Assembly (NCBI GenBank): GCA_905221605.1
Contig: CAJNDS010000142.1
Coordinates: forward strand, 142,200 to 206,199
Direction of reading: 5' to 3'
Origin: Symbiodinium natans
Taxonomy: Eukaryota > Sar > Dinophyceae > Suessiales > Symbiodiniaceae
DNA: 64,000 nucleotides
The notes under the pieces were generated by a model, which was not told where the DNA came from, did no database searches, and saw nothing but the letters and a program-made list of their open reading frames with translations. How positions within the stretch are numbered: position 1 is the first letter of the stretch; every line of letters begins with the position of its first letter. Both the position numbers and the translations under genes were made by a program. Below are positions 35,580 to 46,525 of the stretch, piece after piece.

Positions 35580-37045
35580 GATAACAAGTGGTCTTTCTAG
35601 TGCTTCAGAACGTTTATTATGTAAGTAGAGCCGCTGTGTTTTAGTGCATACTTTTGGTTTGTTCTCAAGTTGTAGTAGACCTTATTCAGCATTACTTGGT
35701 GCTCTGGTAGCTCATTCGCATGGATAATATTTGCCTGGTAAATGCGATTAATTATCTACGAAGCAGCATTTGCAATACTTGTCCTTGAGAAAAAAGCATT
35801 TATTGCTTAGAATTGTTTGCTTAAAAGTACTCCTACTCGTCCAGGAAAACCCCAACCCTATAATCCAAACTTTACCAGATTCTCCTGAAAAGCTTGCGCT
35901 TTTGGATGTTTTTTGATCATTTGTGAATTTGCTTGGGTTGTAGGGCCTTCACTAAGTACTTTTTCTCAGGATTCTTGTGCATTTCTTAAGCCTATTGTGC
36001 AAGTTGCGTTTTTCAAGCATGTATATATGTGGTTTAATTGAATACTTCAGACATCTTTGTTTCATCGTTATGTAACTCAAACCGCTCTATTAACCATTAT
36101 TGTGCATTTTAAGCTATGCATCATGCAAATTGTGCTTTTCAGACATAGTCTAAAGTGGGTCTTTAGTGAATACTTCAGCAATCTTTGTCTCATTGTTATG
36201 TAGTGGTAGACCGTTTTTCATTTCCGCAAGTGTTTATTTCGTATTTGGTTGAGTATGGTCCTTTAATCTATAGTCAATTCACTTGCTCAATTGGCTATTT
36301 TGCTTAAGAATTCCTCCTACAAATAGTGTAAAGATTCGCATAGCATGAATACTTCAAAAAAAAGTTTCATGAATATGTAAACATAAAGGGTGTTTCATTT
36401 GACTTTGCAGATAGTAGCTTCAATAATTTTTGCATGGTAATAAACACACCTGTTTCAATGCATTTGTTGCTCAACAAAGCACTATTTGCCCTTTAAACCA
36501 CACTTTGCCATATTTTGGTTGAATATGGTGCTTCTTTCGTATTTTGGTTGAGTATGGTCCTTTAAATGGTATTCACTTGAGTCAAATTGGGCTATTTGCT
36601 TAATAATTTCTCGAGTAGCTAAATTCGCATAAAATGATTATTTCAAAAATAAAAACGATTCATGAATATGTAAACATAAGGTATTTCAGTGGACTTTTCA
36701 GAGAGCATACTTTGCCTAGTACAAACACAATTGTATAAACACAGTATTTGCACTTTAAACGCACACTTTGCCATTTTTTGGTTGAGTATGCTCCTTTAAA
36801 TAGTATTCACTTGAGTCAAATTGGGCTCTTTGCTTAATAATTTCTCTAGTAGCTAAATTCGCATAGAACCAAGAAACATGTTTCACTATTTGATTAATAC
36901 TTTGCCTCGTACAAACACAATTGTATAAATAAGTTAGTTGCTCAACAAAACATTAATTGCCCTTGAAACGCACAATTTGCATAGAAAAACACTGATCTAA
37001 ACATCTAAAAACAGCATTGTCCGCTTCAGATTCAAAATGTGGATT
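35580..37045. other. AT-rich island without telomere-type repeats
   Basis: About 1.45 kb of AT-rich DNA lacking TTTAGGG units, rare in this window. It has diverged direct repeats: GGTTGAGTATGGTCCTTTAA, TTGAGTCAAATTGGGC and TTGCTTAATAATTTCTC recur near 36240, 36545 and 36780; TACTTCAG(A/C)(C/A)ATCTTTGT recurs near 36045 and 36170; CATGAATATGTAAACATAA recurs near 36370 and 36660. No open reading frame of useful length, no recognisable family. Confidence 0.7.
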
Positions 37046-37199
37046 CTTCCAATGCTGGCTTATCGGGGTCTGTGAGGTGGGTGTCCCAGTAACTGTCCTT
37101 CATTACCCGGTGATTAACTACGCGACTTTTGGGCCTTCTTTGTTGTTTTTTGTTAAAAAGGCCTAAAAAGGCCTAAAAAGGGTAGGTCGCTGGGGGGGG

Positions 37200-37290
37200 G
37201 GGTGTAGCTAATATATATACATACATATATATATATATATACACATAAATACATATATATATATATATATTTATTTATACATATATATAC
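37200..37290. repeat. AT microsatellite
   Basis: (AT)n with ACAT interruptions after a poly-G run. 37291-37640 is unassigned unique DNA. Confidence 0.9.
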
Positions 37291-37643
37291 ATATGTAGTG
37301 CACCAAAAGGCACCCTAATTTAGAGAACTACCCATGAAGAGTCGAGGTTCTTGCTAAACCAATCCAAACAGTACCTTTTCTTTTTGGTGATGAGGAGACC
37401 AATAAAAAACAAGCCTTGGGCTGAGGCGGGGTTGGGGTCCCGATAACAACTTATACTTCTATGGCATAAGGGTTCGAAGTTTCGGGCAATAGGTAAAGAC
37501 AGGAAAGTGGTATCTTGGACATTGAGGGCACCATAAGGGCCTCATAGCGATGTCTAGAACTTCCCCGACAACGACTCACGAGCCCAACTTCTTAACGAGA
37601 GAGAGAGAGAGGAAGGGAGAGCTGATGATAGTTGACAAAATTC

Positions 37644-37769
37644 CTATCCGTCGAGGCTAACAGACAAACCCGAAGCTCCCAAACCAGAGCCCCAACAACG
37701 CAGGTCACGCCACCCTACCATTCGGACAGCGTGGGCCAAGCTCCTCAAATTCCCGCGCTCGTCGCGCAT
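37644..37769 (-). CDS. Probable terminal exon, 42 codons
   Basis: Acceptor CCCTGGCAG then MRDERGNLRSLAHAVRMVGW and a Gly/Ser-rich tail to TAG at 37644-37646. The other minus frame (ALADARRAREFEELGPRCPN) is an alternative. Confidence 0.5.
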   Translation of the reverse strand: MRDERGNLRSLAHAVRMVGWRDLRCWGSGLGASGLSVSLDG

Positions 37770-37797
37770 CTGCCAGGGCGCAGGGCAACAGCAGTAG

Positions 37798-37892
37798 GGT
37801 TTAGGGTTTAGGGTTTAGGGTTTAGGGTTTAGGGATTAGGGTTTAGGGTTTAGGGTTTAGGGTTTAGGGTTTAGGGTTAGGGTTTAGGGTTT
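37798..37892. repeat. G-rich telomere-type array
   Basis: About 13 units of TTTAGGG. Confidence 0.95.
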
Positions 37893-38229
37893 GTAGAAGG
37901 TGGGACTGTGGGGTTTCGAGTGACACCAATGCCCAGAGCAACCTGGATATGCCTTGAATCCTGCACACACGGCCCCTGAATCTCCGAAGTCCTGGAACAT
38001 TAGGGGTTCCTGACTCAAACCCTAAACCCTAAACCCCTTGGACCCCTGCTCTTCCTCTCTTCAGAACATTCTGACTAAGAAGCCTTAGAATCTTGACTCA
38101 GAACCCTGATAAACTCAACTCAACCTACTGAAAGGCTTCTATGCAGTACCTTGTTTTCGGGTAGTGCACTACAATCCCTCTAACTACCCCCAAAAAGCAA
38201 CCTACATTAGAGGCCTTCAGGTAAATCTC

Positions 38230-38943
38230 AAAACCCTACCCTAAACCCTAAACCCTAAAACCCTAAACCCAAAACCCTAAACCCTAGACCCTAGACCCTA
38301 AACCCTAAACCTTAAACCCTAAACCCTAAACCCTAAGCCCTAAGCCCTAAACCCTAACCTTAAAGCCCAGGCTGAGCCAGCAGACATCCCCAACCCTCCT
38401 CAACCTGTCCATAAATCCTTCCCATGGTTTAGGGTTTAGGGTTTAGGGTTTAGGGCAATTTTTAGGGCTTAGGGTTATTTGTTAGGGTCTTAGGGTTTAG
38501 GGTTTGAGGGTTTGAGGGTTCGAGGGTTTGAGCGTTGAGCCTCATGGACCCCCCATAAGCCCTACCCTCCACCCGAAGCATCCTTGACACCTCCCACCCC
38601 CCCCCCCCCTCCCACCGAACCGAAAAAAGAAACAAAACAAAAGAACAGTCGAAAGAAAGAACTGGAAGAAGGAAACCTTAAGACCCCCTTCGCTCCCCAT
38701 CCAAAACCAAACCTAAACGCTAAAGCCCTAAAACCCTGAGCCCTAAACCCCGAACCTCTGAGCCCTAAAGCCTTACAACCCCAAAACCCTAAAACGCGCA
38801 AAACCCTAAAACCCCCAAACCCTAAAACCTCTAATTGGAACCTAACATCCCCCATAAAACTGAAAACTGCAAACTCAAAAACCCTTAACCCCAAAAAACC
38901 CAGAACCCTACAACCCCAAGAACCTAAACCCCCAAAACCCCTG

Positions 38944-38975
<32 letters not shown>

Positions 38976-39050
38976 AAAAAAAAAAAAAACTAATAAACTA
39001 AAAATCAAAAAAAAAACAAGAAAAAAGCCTAAACCCTAAAGCCCGAAGAC
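38230..39050. repeat. C-rich arrays, poly-C/poly-A and degenerate units
   Basis: CCCTAAA to 38355; G-rich units 38425-38540; then a degenerate C-rich stretch with poly-C and poly-A (38947-38989). The long minus frame across it is F/G-rich array translation and is rejected. 37893-38229 is unassigned. Confidence 0.85.
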
Positions 39051-39212
39051 CTCAAGGGCCCAAAGAGCCTAAACCCTAATCTGTGACGGTGCTTGTCGTG
39101 GCCGGATAACCTGAAGGCCATGAGTTGGATGGACATCTGAGGTTGCTCCATGCCCTCTCATTAAACCCTAAACCCTAAACCCTAAACCCTAAACCCTAAC
39201 GATTCAGCATCC

Positions 39213-40063
39213 ATCTTCTCATCTTCTTTCGCCACTCAAGGTGAAGTCTCTGCATGAGCACCTCACGACCACCTCCAGCAAGTGCCTGGCGATGTCGTGC
39301 TGCCACCTGGCGCGGTAAGGGAAAAGGCCAAACCCTAAACCCTAAACCCTAAACCCTTGAGCTCGCAGAGCTCGCGTCGCCTCTCGACCGGCAAGAGGTG
39401 CCCCATGTTGCTTGCGCCGGTATCGGCCAGGTAGACACCGCGCCTGAAGCCCTAAACCCTGAACCCTACATATTAAACAAAAAAGCCCCTGAAACCCTAA
39501 ACGCCCCTAAACGCCCCTAAACCCCAAACCCCAAACCCTAAACCCTAAACCCTAAACCCTAAACCCCAAACCCCAAACCCTAAACCCTAAACCCCCACAC
39601 GTGAGCTGACGCCTCGAGGCTTCGAGAGCGAGCCGGGGCTTGCGGCCAGGTCTCAGAGGGTCGCGGCTGTTGGGTGTTCATGGGTTGCTGGGGTTTAGGG
39701 TTTAGGGTTTAGGGTTTAGGGTTTAGGGTTCAGGGTTCAGGGTTTAGGGTATAGGGTTGCTGTGGGTTTAGGGTTTAGGGTTTAGGGTTGCTTTGGGTGT
39801 AAGGACTTTAGGGCTTTGAGGCTTCAAAGAGGTTCAGACCTTAGGGATCTTAGGGTCTGGGCTTTTAGGGCCTCAGGGTTTTAGGGTGTAGGGTTTAGGG
39901 TTGATTCTGTGCTGAGGGTTTTAAATGATGGGCTCAGGTTTTGAGGGGTCTTCTAGGGCATTTGATGTGGTACACACCGCTAAAAATGACCTCCGTGCCC
40001 ACACTCAGCATCGCATCAAACATGCGATGCCGCCGACCATAAACCCTAAACCCTAAACCCTAC

Positions 40064-40143
<80 letters not shown>

Positions 40144-40222
40144 AGCGGCGGCTTTCGGTTCGCGACAGCTCAAAGCGGTCGATGTGGTGGCTGGTTCCAT
40201 GGGTTTTGGGTGCATGTGAAGC
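39213..40222 (-). CDS. Minus-strand exon chain with a DTGA aspartic-protease-like motif
   Basis: Candidate exons: 40222-40143 (HPKPMEPATTSTALSCREPK), 40040-39960 (HRMFDAMLSVGTEVIFSGVY), 39680-39602 (MNTQQPRPSETWPQAPARSR), 39446-39360 (RRGVYLADTGASNMGHLLPV) and 39320-39213 (WQHDIARHLLEVVVRCSCRD). The YLADTGASN context matches the active-site loop of retropepsin-type aspartic proteases (hydrophobic-D-T/S-G-A), so part of this could come from a retrotransposon polyprotein or a cellular relative. Joins were not verified; arrays and a poly-A run lie in the gaps. The plus strand of the last two exons is also open. Confidence 0.5.
40067..40142. repeat. Poly-A run, 76 bases
   Basis: Uninterrupted A between CCCTAAACCCTACGTT and CAGCGGCGG. 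Could be a retroposition scar or a polymerase/assembly slippage site. Confidence 0.95.
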
Positions 40223-40261
40223 AGGGTTTAGGGTTTAGGGTTCAGGGTTTAGGGTTTAGGG

Positions 40262-40360
40262 TTTAGCCCAAAAGGCCACCAAGTATATACACTCACCAAT
40301 TTTAAAAAGGAGCCTTATATGCACTCACCAAAAAAAGAAGTATATACCCTACTTCATGTG
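40262..40360. mobile_element. TIR-like element, unnamed
   Basis: CACCAAGTATATACACTCACC at the left, AAGTATATACCCTACTTCATG at the right with an internal CACTCACCAA repeat. Weak termini. Confidence 0.4.
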
Positions 40361-40429
40361 TTTTGGTGGGGGTGTCAGATTGAAGTTAGGGGGTAGGGTC
40401 CAAAGACGGTTTCGAGTTTGGGCTTTGAG

Positions 40430-40690
40430 GCTAAAATTTTGGGGGGAGGGAAGGGGAAGGGGGGAGGGGGGGGGGCGCGGGGGAGGAGGTTTGGGGTTTG
40501 GGGTTTGGGGGTTGGTTTTCAGGTTATGATTTTGGGGGGAGGCAAGCGGAGGAGGGGGGGGGAGGGGGAGGGGGGAGGGGGAGGGGAGGGGGAGGGGGGG
40601 GGGAGGGGGAGGGGGAGGGGAGGGGGGGAGGGGGTGAGGGGCGAGGGGAGCGGGGAGGGGGGGCAGTTAGGGTGTAGGGTTGAGGGGATT
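40430..40690. repeat. GGGGAG purine tract
   Basis: (GGGGGAG)n-like purine-only sequence on the plus strand. The frames across it are low complexity. Confidence 0.9.
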
Positions 40691-41450
40691 AGTGACCCCA
40701 ATCCGAGAACTTCATGACCCTTCAGGGGTGTGCGGGTTTGGGAGCTCTGGTGCAGGCAGGACACTTGCAGGCGTTCCGCCGCCCCCAAAGTTGCCTCGGC
40801 TTGGAAGGATGAGATGAGAAGAAGGGTTTAGGGATTAGGGGTTTAGGGGTTTAAGGGTTTAGGGTTGCAGGTTTAGGGCTTCGGGTCTCAAGTTTGTGGC
40901 GTGAAAAGAATTAGGGTTTCGGGTGTCGGGTCTCAACCCTAAACCCTCAAACTAGACCGAAACCCACCCTCAACCCAGAGCTCTTCTCCTAGATCCGGAA
41001 GAGCCTACCTTAGGGACCCTATTCGCCCCTTGCTACCCTGTACTTGTAAAGGATTCTGTTGGGTACCACGTTCCTAAACCCTAAGCCCTATACCTTGAAA
41101 TCTAAACCCTGCAAAAACTATGCCCCCTAAGCCCCCCAGACCCCCAGCCTCAAAAGACTCAAAAGGCTCAAACTCAAACCCTACTAGTGCAGCGCCAGCA
41201 ACATCCCCAAAATACTCAAACCTAAAGCGCAAACAAACACACACTAAACCCTAAACCCTAAACCCTAAAACCCCAAAAAGATCCGACAACACGAAAGCCC
41301 CAGATCCCCCCAAAAACTCCAAAATAAAACCAGCCTGGCTCTTCGAGAAGATCCTCCTACCCCAAGAGGAGAAGACTGAAAATACAACATATTGTTCAGG
41401 GTTTAGGGTTTAGCGTTTAGGGTTTAGGGCTTTGGGAATTTTAATGTCGC
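40691..41450. other. Unassigned with scattered array units
   Basis: No supported gene. Confidence 0.5.
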
Positions 41451-41454
41451 TCCT

Positions 41455-41720
41455 AGCGAGTAAACTCGTAAATTCTTTCCTAATCCCACTCATTGAAGTC
41501 CTGTTCCCCTTGCTTTTCGGGGATTAGGGGTTATTTGGGCTTAAAGTACATCACCCCCTTCTCCTCATGGGTATAACAAGGTTCCCAAAGATTGGGTGGG
41601 GTTTAGGGCTTAAGGTACGTTACCCCTTTTCCTTGTGGGTCCCTATCCTTGGGGACGTCTATCCTTGCGGACGAGAGAACCCTAAAATTGGGGTCTATAC
41701 CCTATACTACTAGAATTCCT
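41455..41720. repeat. Imperfect tandem duplication, about 90 bp
   Basis: GGGCTTAAAGTACATCACCCCCTT/TCCTCATGGGT and GGGCTTAAGGTACGTTACCCCTTTTCCTTGTGGGT recur about 70-90 bp apart, possibly two copies of one TIR element. Confidence 0.5.
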
Positions 41721-41959
41721 GTTAAGGTATAAGAACCATAAACCCTTTTAGGGTTCATTTGAACCCCAAACTCTAACCCTAAACCCTAAACCCTAAACAT
41801 TAAACCCTGAACCCTGAACCCTAAACCCTAAGCCCTAATTATAAACCCTAAACCCTAAGCCCTAAACCCAAGCAAGCGACGCACGCGCTGCGGCGTGGGC
41901 GTGGTGGCGGCGAAGTTTGGGGCCCCAATGGGTCGAGGCGGCCTGGGCAGCCGGTATTG

Positions 41960-42125
41960 GGGGTTTAGGGTTTGGCTTGGGGTTTAGGGTTTAGGGTTTA
42001 GGGTTTAGGGTTTAGGGTTTAGGGTTTAGGGTTTAGGGTTTAGGGTTTAGGGTTTAGGGTTTAGGGTTTAGGGTTTAGGGTTTAGGGTTTAGGGTTTGGG
42101 GTTTGGGGTTTAGGGTTTAGGGTTT
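41960..42125. repeat. Long G-rich telomere-type array
   Basis: About 20 units, most perfect. The preceding piece 41882-41955 is open on both strands (minus IGAPNFAATTPTPQRVRRL) and may be an exon. Confidence 0.95.
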
Positions 42126-42418
42126 CGAGCTCTCCCTTTAGGGCTTAGCACTCCTTGGGGTCAAGGACTCCTTGAGGTCTTAGGACTCCTTGGGGCGTAG
42201 GGTTTCGGGGTTTAGGGTTTAGGGTTTAGGGTTTGGGATCAGGGCTGAAGCTTTAGGACTTTTGGTTCAAGGTGCAGCCTGGGCTGTAAGGGTTTAGGGT
42301 TTAGGGTTTAGGGTTTCAAGCCATCAGGCCCTGAACCTAGAGCCCTAAACCCTAAACCTTAAGAAACGATAAGCCCAAAACCCTGAAACCTATAAGCCCC
42401 TGCACCCCAAACTAGAAC

Positions 42419-42538
42419 CCAGGGTCCATGTACCTTGTCATTATATACTTGGTCCCAAAAGTCCTTATATAGGAAGTACTTTAAGGCCCAAGTATTCCCT
42501 ACTTAGGTACGACATGGACCCTTAGGGGAACCCTATAA
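42419..42538. mobile_element. Family E element
   Basis: AGGGTCCATGTACCTTGTCATT at the left and TAGGTACGACATGGACCCTTA at the right; inner TACTTGG / CCCAAGTATTCCC pair. Confidence 0.85.
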
Positions 42539-42574
42539 TCCAGCTGCGCGCCCTCAACCCCAAACCCCAAAAAC

Positions 42575-42800
42575 CCAACATATCTCAGACCCTAATCCCT
42601 AAAAACCTCTAATCCCCCAAACCCTAAACCCCAAGCCCGCCCTAAAACCCAAACCCTGAGCCCTAAACCCCAAACCCTAAACCCTAAACCCCAAATCCTA
42701 AACCCTAAACCCTACACCCTAAATCCTAAACCCTAAACCCCAAACCCTAAAACCTAAACCCTAAACCCTAAACCCCAAACCCTAAACCCTAAACCCTGTA
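42575..42800. repeat. C-rich array
   Basis: CCCTAAA with CCCCAAA and CCCTACA variants. Confidence 0.9.
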
Positions 42801-42811
42801 ACCCCTTCCCT

Positions 42812-42908
42812 CTGTGCTTTGAGACGCGGACCTCTGAGTCCAGGTGGTATTGGCGAAGGCTGGGGCGCTCCCAGCAGGGGCCTAAGGAGATGTGGAGGGC
42901 TTTTTGGG
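42812..42908 (+). CDS. Exon-like fragment, Trp/Arg-rich
   Basis: The plus strand reads CFETRTSESRWYWRRLGRSQ then QGPKEMWRAFW, C-rich array left, G-rich right. Confidence 0.5.
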
Positions 42909-43520
42909 GTTTAGGGTTTGGGGTTTAGGGTTTAGGGTTTGGGGTTTGGGGTTTAGGGTTTAGGGTTTAGGGTTTAAGGGCTTTAGTCTTTAGGGTTGAG
43001 GGTTTAGGGGGGTTTAGGGTTTCGGGTTTAAGGTTGAGGGGTCTTAGGGTTTAGGGTTTAGGGTTTAGGGTTTAGGGGCTTTAGTCTTTTACGGTTGAGT
43101 GTTTAGGGGGGTGTAGGGTTTAGGGTTGAGGGGCTTTAGGGTTTAGGGTTTAGGCTTTGGGGGTTTAAGGGCTTCAGTCTTTAGAGTTCAGGGCGTAGGG
43201 GGGCTTAGGGTTGAGGGTTTAGGGGTTTAGGGGTTTTAGGGTTTGGGGGTTTAGGGTTTTGGGGTTTAGGGTGTAATTAGGGTTGAGGGGTTTGAGGGTT
43301 TAAGGGTCATGCAGGGTTTAGGGGTTTGAGTGTTTAGGGTTTGGGGGTTTTAGGGTTTAAGGCTTGGGGGTTTTGGGCTAAGGGGTTTCGGGTTTAGGGG
43401 TTTAGGGTTTAGGGGTTTTAGGGGTTTACGGGTTTTTGGGTTTAGGGGGTTTAGGGTTTCGGGGGTTGGGGTTTAGGGGCTTAGGGGTTTAGGGTTTAGG
43501 GGTTGGAGTTTAGGGTCTAG
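42909..43520. repeat. Long degenerate G-rich array
   Basis: TTTAGGG, TTTAGGGG, GGGTTTAAGGG, GGGGTTTTAGG and TTGAGGG in irregular order; no gene in 600 bp. Confidence 0.9.
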
Positions 43521-43589
43521 GGGTTTCAGCTTCACGTCGGACTTGCTGTTCATGCAGTTCGCGTTCTTGATGACTCTGACGCGCCCCAT
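43520..43589 (-). CDS. Possible first exon
   Basis: ATG at 43589 on the minus strand begins MGRVRVIKNANCMNSKSDVK, with almost every third position G or C. It runs into a G-rich array. The Lys/Asn composition is typical of a real N-terminus. Unrecognised. Confidence 0.55.
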
Positions 43590-43734
43590 CGTTGAAGAAG
43601 CTTGTGTGTAGGACAAGTGGCTGTAAGCATCTTCCAGCTATTGATGCTTCGGTGTCTCAAGTCTCAAAGCAAGACAAACAGCTCACATTAAATATTGCGG
43701 CTTCGGATTTTTCAACCGCTTCTGTCGTTTCAGT

Positions 43735-43860
43735 TCGAGCCTATCCATCGCACCAAAAATGACTTGCAAGGGAGGCTGCACGCAAGTAGTGAGCAAGTCG
43801 TGAGCGCGAACTCAGATCAAGTATGCTGGCATCGCCTTCGGCAAACTTATCCCAAGGGTC
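43735..43860 (+). CDS. Exon-like fragment
   Basis: After acceptor TCGTTTCAG the plus strand reads FEPIHRTKNDLQGRLHASSE then QVVSANSDQVCWHRL, up to the family E element at 43862. Confidence 0.5.
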
Positions 43861-43861
43861 C

Positions 43862-43968
43862 CAGGAGTCCATGTTCCTAAATAGGGAACACATGGGCCTT
43901 AAAGTACCTCCTATTTAGGGACTTTAAGGCCGAAGTACATAATTAAAAAGGTACATGGACTCTTAGGG
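43862..43968. mobile_element. Family E element
   Basis: GAGTCCATGTTCCTAAATAGG at the left and AAAAGGTACATGGACTC at the right. Confidence 0.8.
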
Positions 43969-43980
43969 TTCTTGCCGATC

Positions 43981-44091
43981 TTAGCATTCCACTGCGGAAT
44001 GCTCTTTGTCGGTGCACATGAGCTTCATCTTCTTTGGGTCAAGCTTCTCAAGCTCTTTGAAGAGCTTCACAGCTTCCTTCTTCATGTCCGT
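43981..44091 (-). CDS. Terminal exon, Lys-rich
   Basis: The minus strand reads MKKEAVKLFKELEKLDPKKM then KLMCTDKEHSAVEC and stops at TAA 43981-43983. A clear charged helix with excellent codon use. It may be a short C-terminal exon, entered from the array at 44092, of a gene whose upstream exons I cannot find. Confidence 0.65.
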   Translation of the reverse strand, partial: TDMKKEAVKLFKELEKLDPKKMKLMCTDKEHSAVEC

Positions 44092-44099
44092 AGGGGTTT

Positions 44100-44920
44100 T
44101 TAGGGTTTTTAGGGTTTTGGGGTTTAGGGTTTAATCCCTTCCCCCTGTTATTAAATGAAACCCTAATCATAAAAACACTTTCCGGAAAATCCTGCCGAAA
44201 CCAACCCCGCCTTTAAAACCCTATTCCGAATTTAGGGGGGGGGGGGGGTTCAGGCCTCCAAGAAACCCCTCAACACCAATGAAACCTCAGAGGGTTACTT
44301 AAGTTGATTACTTGAGTAACCCTGAAGTCCAATGAATTATGACATTTCGATATTTCGATAAGAATACCCCCTAAAATGAAAACACTTTTCGAATTTTTAA
44401 AGGGGGAGGGGGGGGGGGGGGGGCCCCATTGAATAAAAGGGGGAAGGGATTAAGGGCTTTGGGGGTTTCGGGGAATTAAAGGGCGTTCAGAGGGATAAGG
44501 AATGGGGCTATAAGAAAAAAAAATAGGGGGCCGCGGGGGCTTTGCAGGACTCAGGGCGCGAAACCCTCATCCGAACCCCGAAACCCCCGACCCTAAACCT
44601 TTAACCCGAATCTCTCGAGGTGCAAGGCTTGTGCTGCACACCCTAAACCCTAAACCCGAAACCCTAAACCCTAAACCCTAAACCCTAAGTCATGTTACCA
44701 GGCCGAATCAGCCCAGAGATTAAACCAAAACCTGATCCCCTGCTGCAAAACCCTCGACACTAAAACCACTAATAAAAACTGCAGACCCTCAACCCTAAAC
44801 CCCAATACCCTAAACCCTAAACCCCAAATCCCACAGACCCTAAACCCTAAACCCTAAACCCTGAACCCTAAACCCTAAACCCTAAACCCTAAACCCTAAA
44901 CCCTAAACGCTAAACGCCCG
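44100..44920. repeat. Arrays, poly-G runs and unassigned DNA
   Basis: G-runs at 44238 and 44411 with an inverted relationship of AACACTTTTC/GAAAACACTTT pieces; C-rich arrays from 44640 to 44920. No gene. Confidence 0.7.
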
Positions 44921-44929
44921 GCCTCTCCG

Positions 44930-45026
44930 GTTGTTCGGCTCACGATCGGCAACTCTACGCTCGGGTTGGACTGGGAAACGGAATTCTCGGCCAGGAGATC
45001 CTGCCATTGGACCGCTGAGAAAGACC
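44930..45026 (+). CDS. Exon with a paralogue at 48235
   Basis: The plus strand reads SPVVRLTIGNSTLGLDWETE then FSARRSCHWTAEKDP. The piece NSTLGLDWETEFSAR is matched at 48235-48330 by NSMLGMDWDTEFSAR, and five of the seven codon differences between GGG and AGG are at third positions, which supports real coding on this strand. C-rich array before, G-rich after. Confidence 0.7.
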
Positions 45027-45152
45027 CGCTTTAGGGTTTAGGGTTTGGGGTTTCGGGTTTCGGGTTTAGGGCTAGGGTTTAGGGTTTACTGCCTTGCATA
45101 AAGGCGGTTTGGGTTCTGGACTTGCGCTTTAATCATTTGATTTCAAGGTGTT

Positions 45153-45233
45153 ATGGCCTTTGCTTTTTCTGCTGATGAGCAGGTTCCCGTCTCTGGCAAG
45201 AAAGGGAATGATAAACTGGAAGTATATTCCTAA
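45153..45233 (+). CDS. Short exon or mini-ORF with start and stop
   Basis: MAFAFSADEQVPVSGKKGND then KLEVYS and TAA. Preceded by TTTCAAG. May be a terminal exon (acceptor CAAG) of the same gene as 44930-45026. Confidence 0.5.
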   Translation: MAFAFSADEQVPVSGKKGNDKLEVYS

Positions 45234-45449
45234 ACCCTCACACGTAAACCCTAAACCCTAATCCCAAACCCCAAACCTTAAACCCTGAACCCTAAACCCT
45301 AAACCCTAAACCCTGTCTCAGTCTGGGCTGCAAGGCGCGGAGTTGTAAACCCTAACCTTGTTGACTACATGAACCCAAACTTGGGGATCATATACCCTAT
45401 ATGGGGGTTTAGGGTTTAGGGTTTAGGGTTTAGGGTTTAGGGTTTAGGG

Positions 45450-45560
45450 TTTAGGGATATGGGGGGGTTTACGAAAATAAGGGACCCGTAATATGGACCC
45501 CAAACCGTAGGATCCGTATAATCAGGACCCCAATGAGGTATACCCTATGCAAGTATGCGG
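45450..45560. mobile_element. Family G element, with a partial copy at 45662-45740
   Basis: GGGGGTTTACGAAAATAAGGGA, GGACCCCAAA...GTAGGATCC and ATAATCAGGACCCC. Confidence 0.7.
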
Positions 45561-45979
45561 GCTTTGGAAGCCCTCTCTGGGTTAAGGGTTTGGGGTTTAG
45601 GGTTTAGGGTTTACGGTTTGGGGTTTAGGGTTTGGGGTTTAGGGTTTGGCGTTTAGGGTTTAGGATATGCGGGGGGGGGCATACGAAAATCAGGGATCTG
45701 CAATCTGGACCCCAAATACTAGGAATACAAGTATGGGGGCTTTGGGTTTAGGGGTCCAAGGACCCTAGACCCTAAACCCAAAACCTGAAACATGGGGTTT
45801 AGGGTTTATGGTTTCGCATGGAGTGGGGAAACATCGAGTAGGCACTACAGCACCAATGGCCCTATCTGGCATACTAAACAAATCATTAAACCCGAGACGC
45901 CTCAACGCATAAATCCCTCAAATCCTGCACCCCGAAACCCATAAGCCCTAAATCCATAGAACCCCAATCGCTGCACCTC

Positions 45980-46092
45980 TCAAATGGGGGTGTAGGAAAT
46001 TAGGGGACCCCCAAATCGACCCCCAAATAGTAGGATCCCCTTATAAAGCACGGAACCCGATAAGGTACCCCTAATTTCGGAAACCCCCAAGT
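45980..46092. mobile_element. Family G element
   Basis: GGGGGTGTAGGAAATTAGGGGA at the left, CCCCTAATTTCGGAAACCCCC at the right; ATAGTAGGATCCCCTTATA core. Confidence 0.75.
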
Positions 46093-46139
46093 AGCCCTAA
46101 ACCCTAAACCCTAAACCCTAAACCCTGAACCCTGAACCC

Positions 46140-46228
46140 GAAAGCCCCCAATGGGTCCGCAGCTTTGAACCCGTCGTCCACTCCTCTGGTGCGACTGCAT
46201 CCTTTGATTCCATCACCTGGGATGCTTA
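46140..46228 (+). CDS. Probable terminal exon
   Basis: ESPQWVRSFEPVVHSSGATA then SFDSITWDA, TAA at 46226-46228. Directly preceded by a C-rich array. Confidence 0.55.
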
Positions 46229-46396
46229 AACCTAAAGGGTTTAGGGTTTAGGGTTCACCTGGGGTTTAGGGTTTAGGGTTAAACGCGCTCTGAGAAAAAC
46301 GTTCCCGAAAGTGATCTTCATAAATCTTAAAGAGGGAAAACATGCAATATCCCCAGGGTCTGCCTTGCTAAAAAACACAGGTTTATATTAAACTTA

Positions 46397-46510
46397 TTAG
46401 TCCTTAGTGAGGGAAGTAGATACCCTACAGAATCCCTTAAAATGGGGTGTATAAAGGGGGGATGTAGGGTACCTAATGTCCCTCATTCCCCTGCTGAGAA
46501 CCAGTAAGTC
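46397..46510. mobile_element. TIR element family M
   Basis: CTTATTAGTCCTTAGTGAGGGAAG...ACCCTAC at the left pairs with GTAGGGTACCTAATGTCCCTCA at the right. Confidence 0.6.
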
Positions 46511-46525
46511 TTGGTGAAATGCCTG

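Noticed and set aside
38562-39008. 148-codon minus-strand frame, F- and G-rich
   Set aside because: It runs through poly-A, poly-C and degenerate CCCTAAA units; residues such as RVLGF and FRGFGG are array translation.
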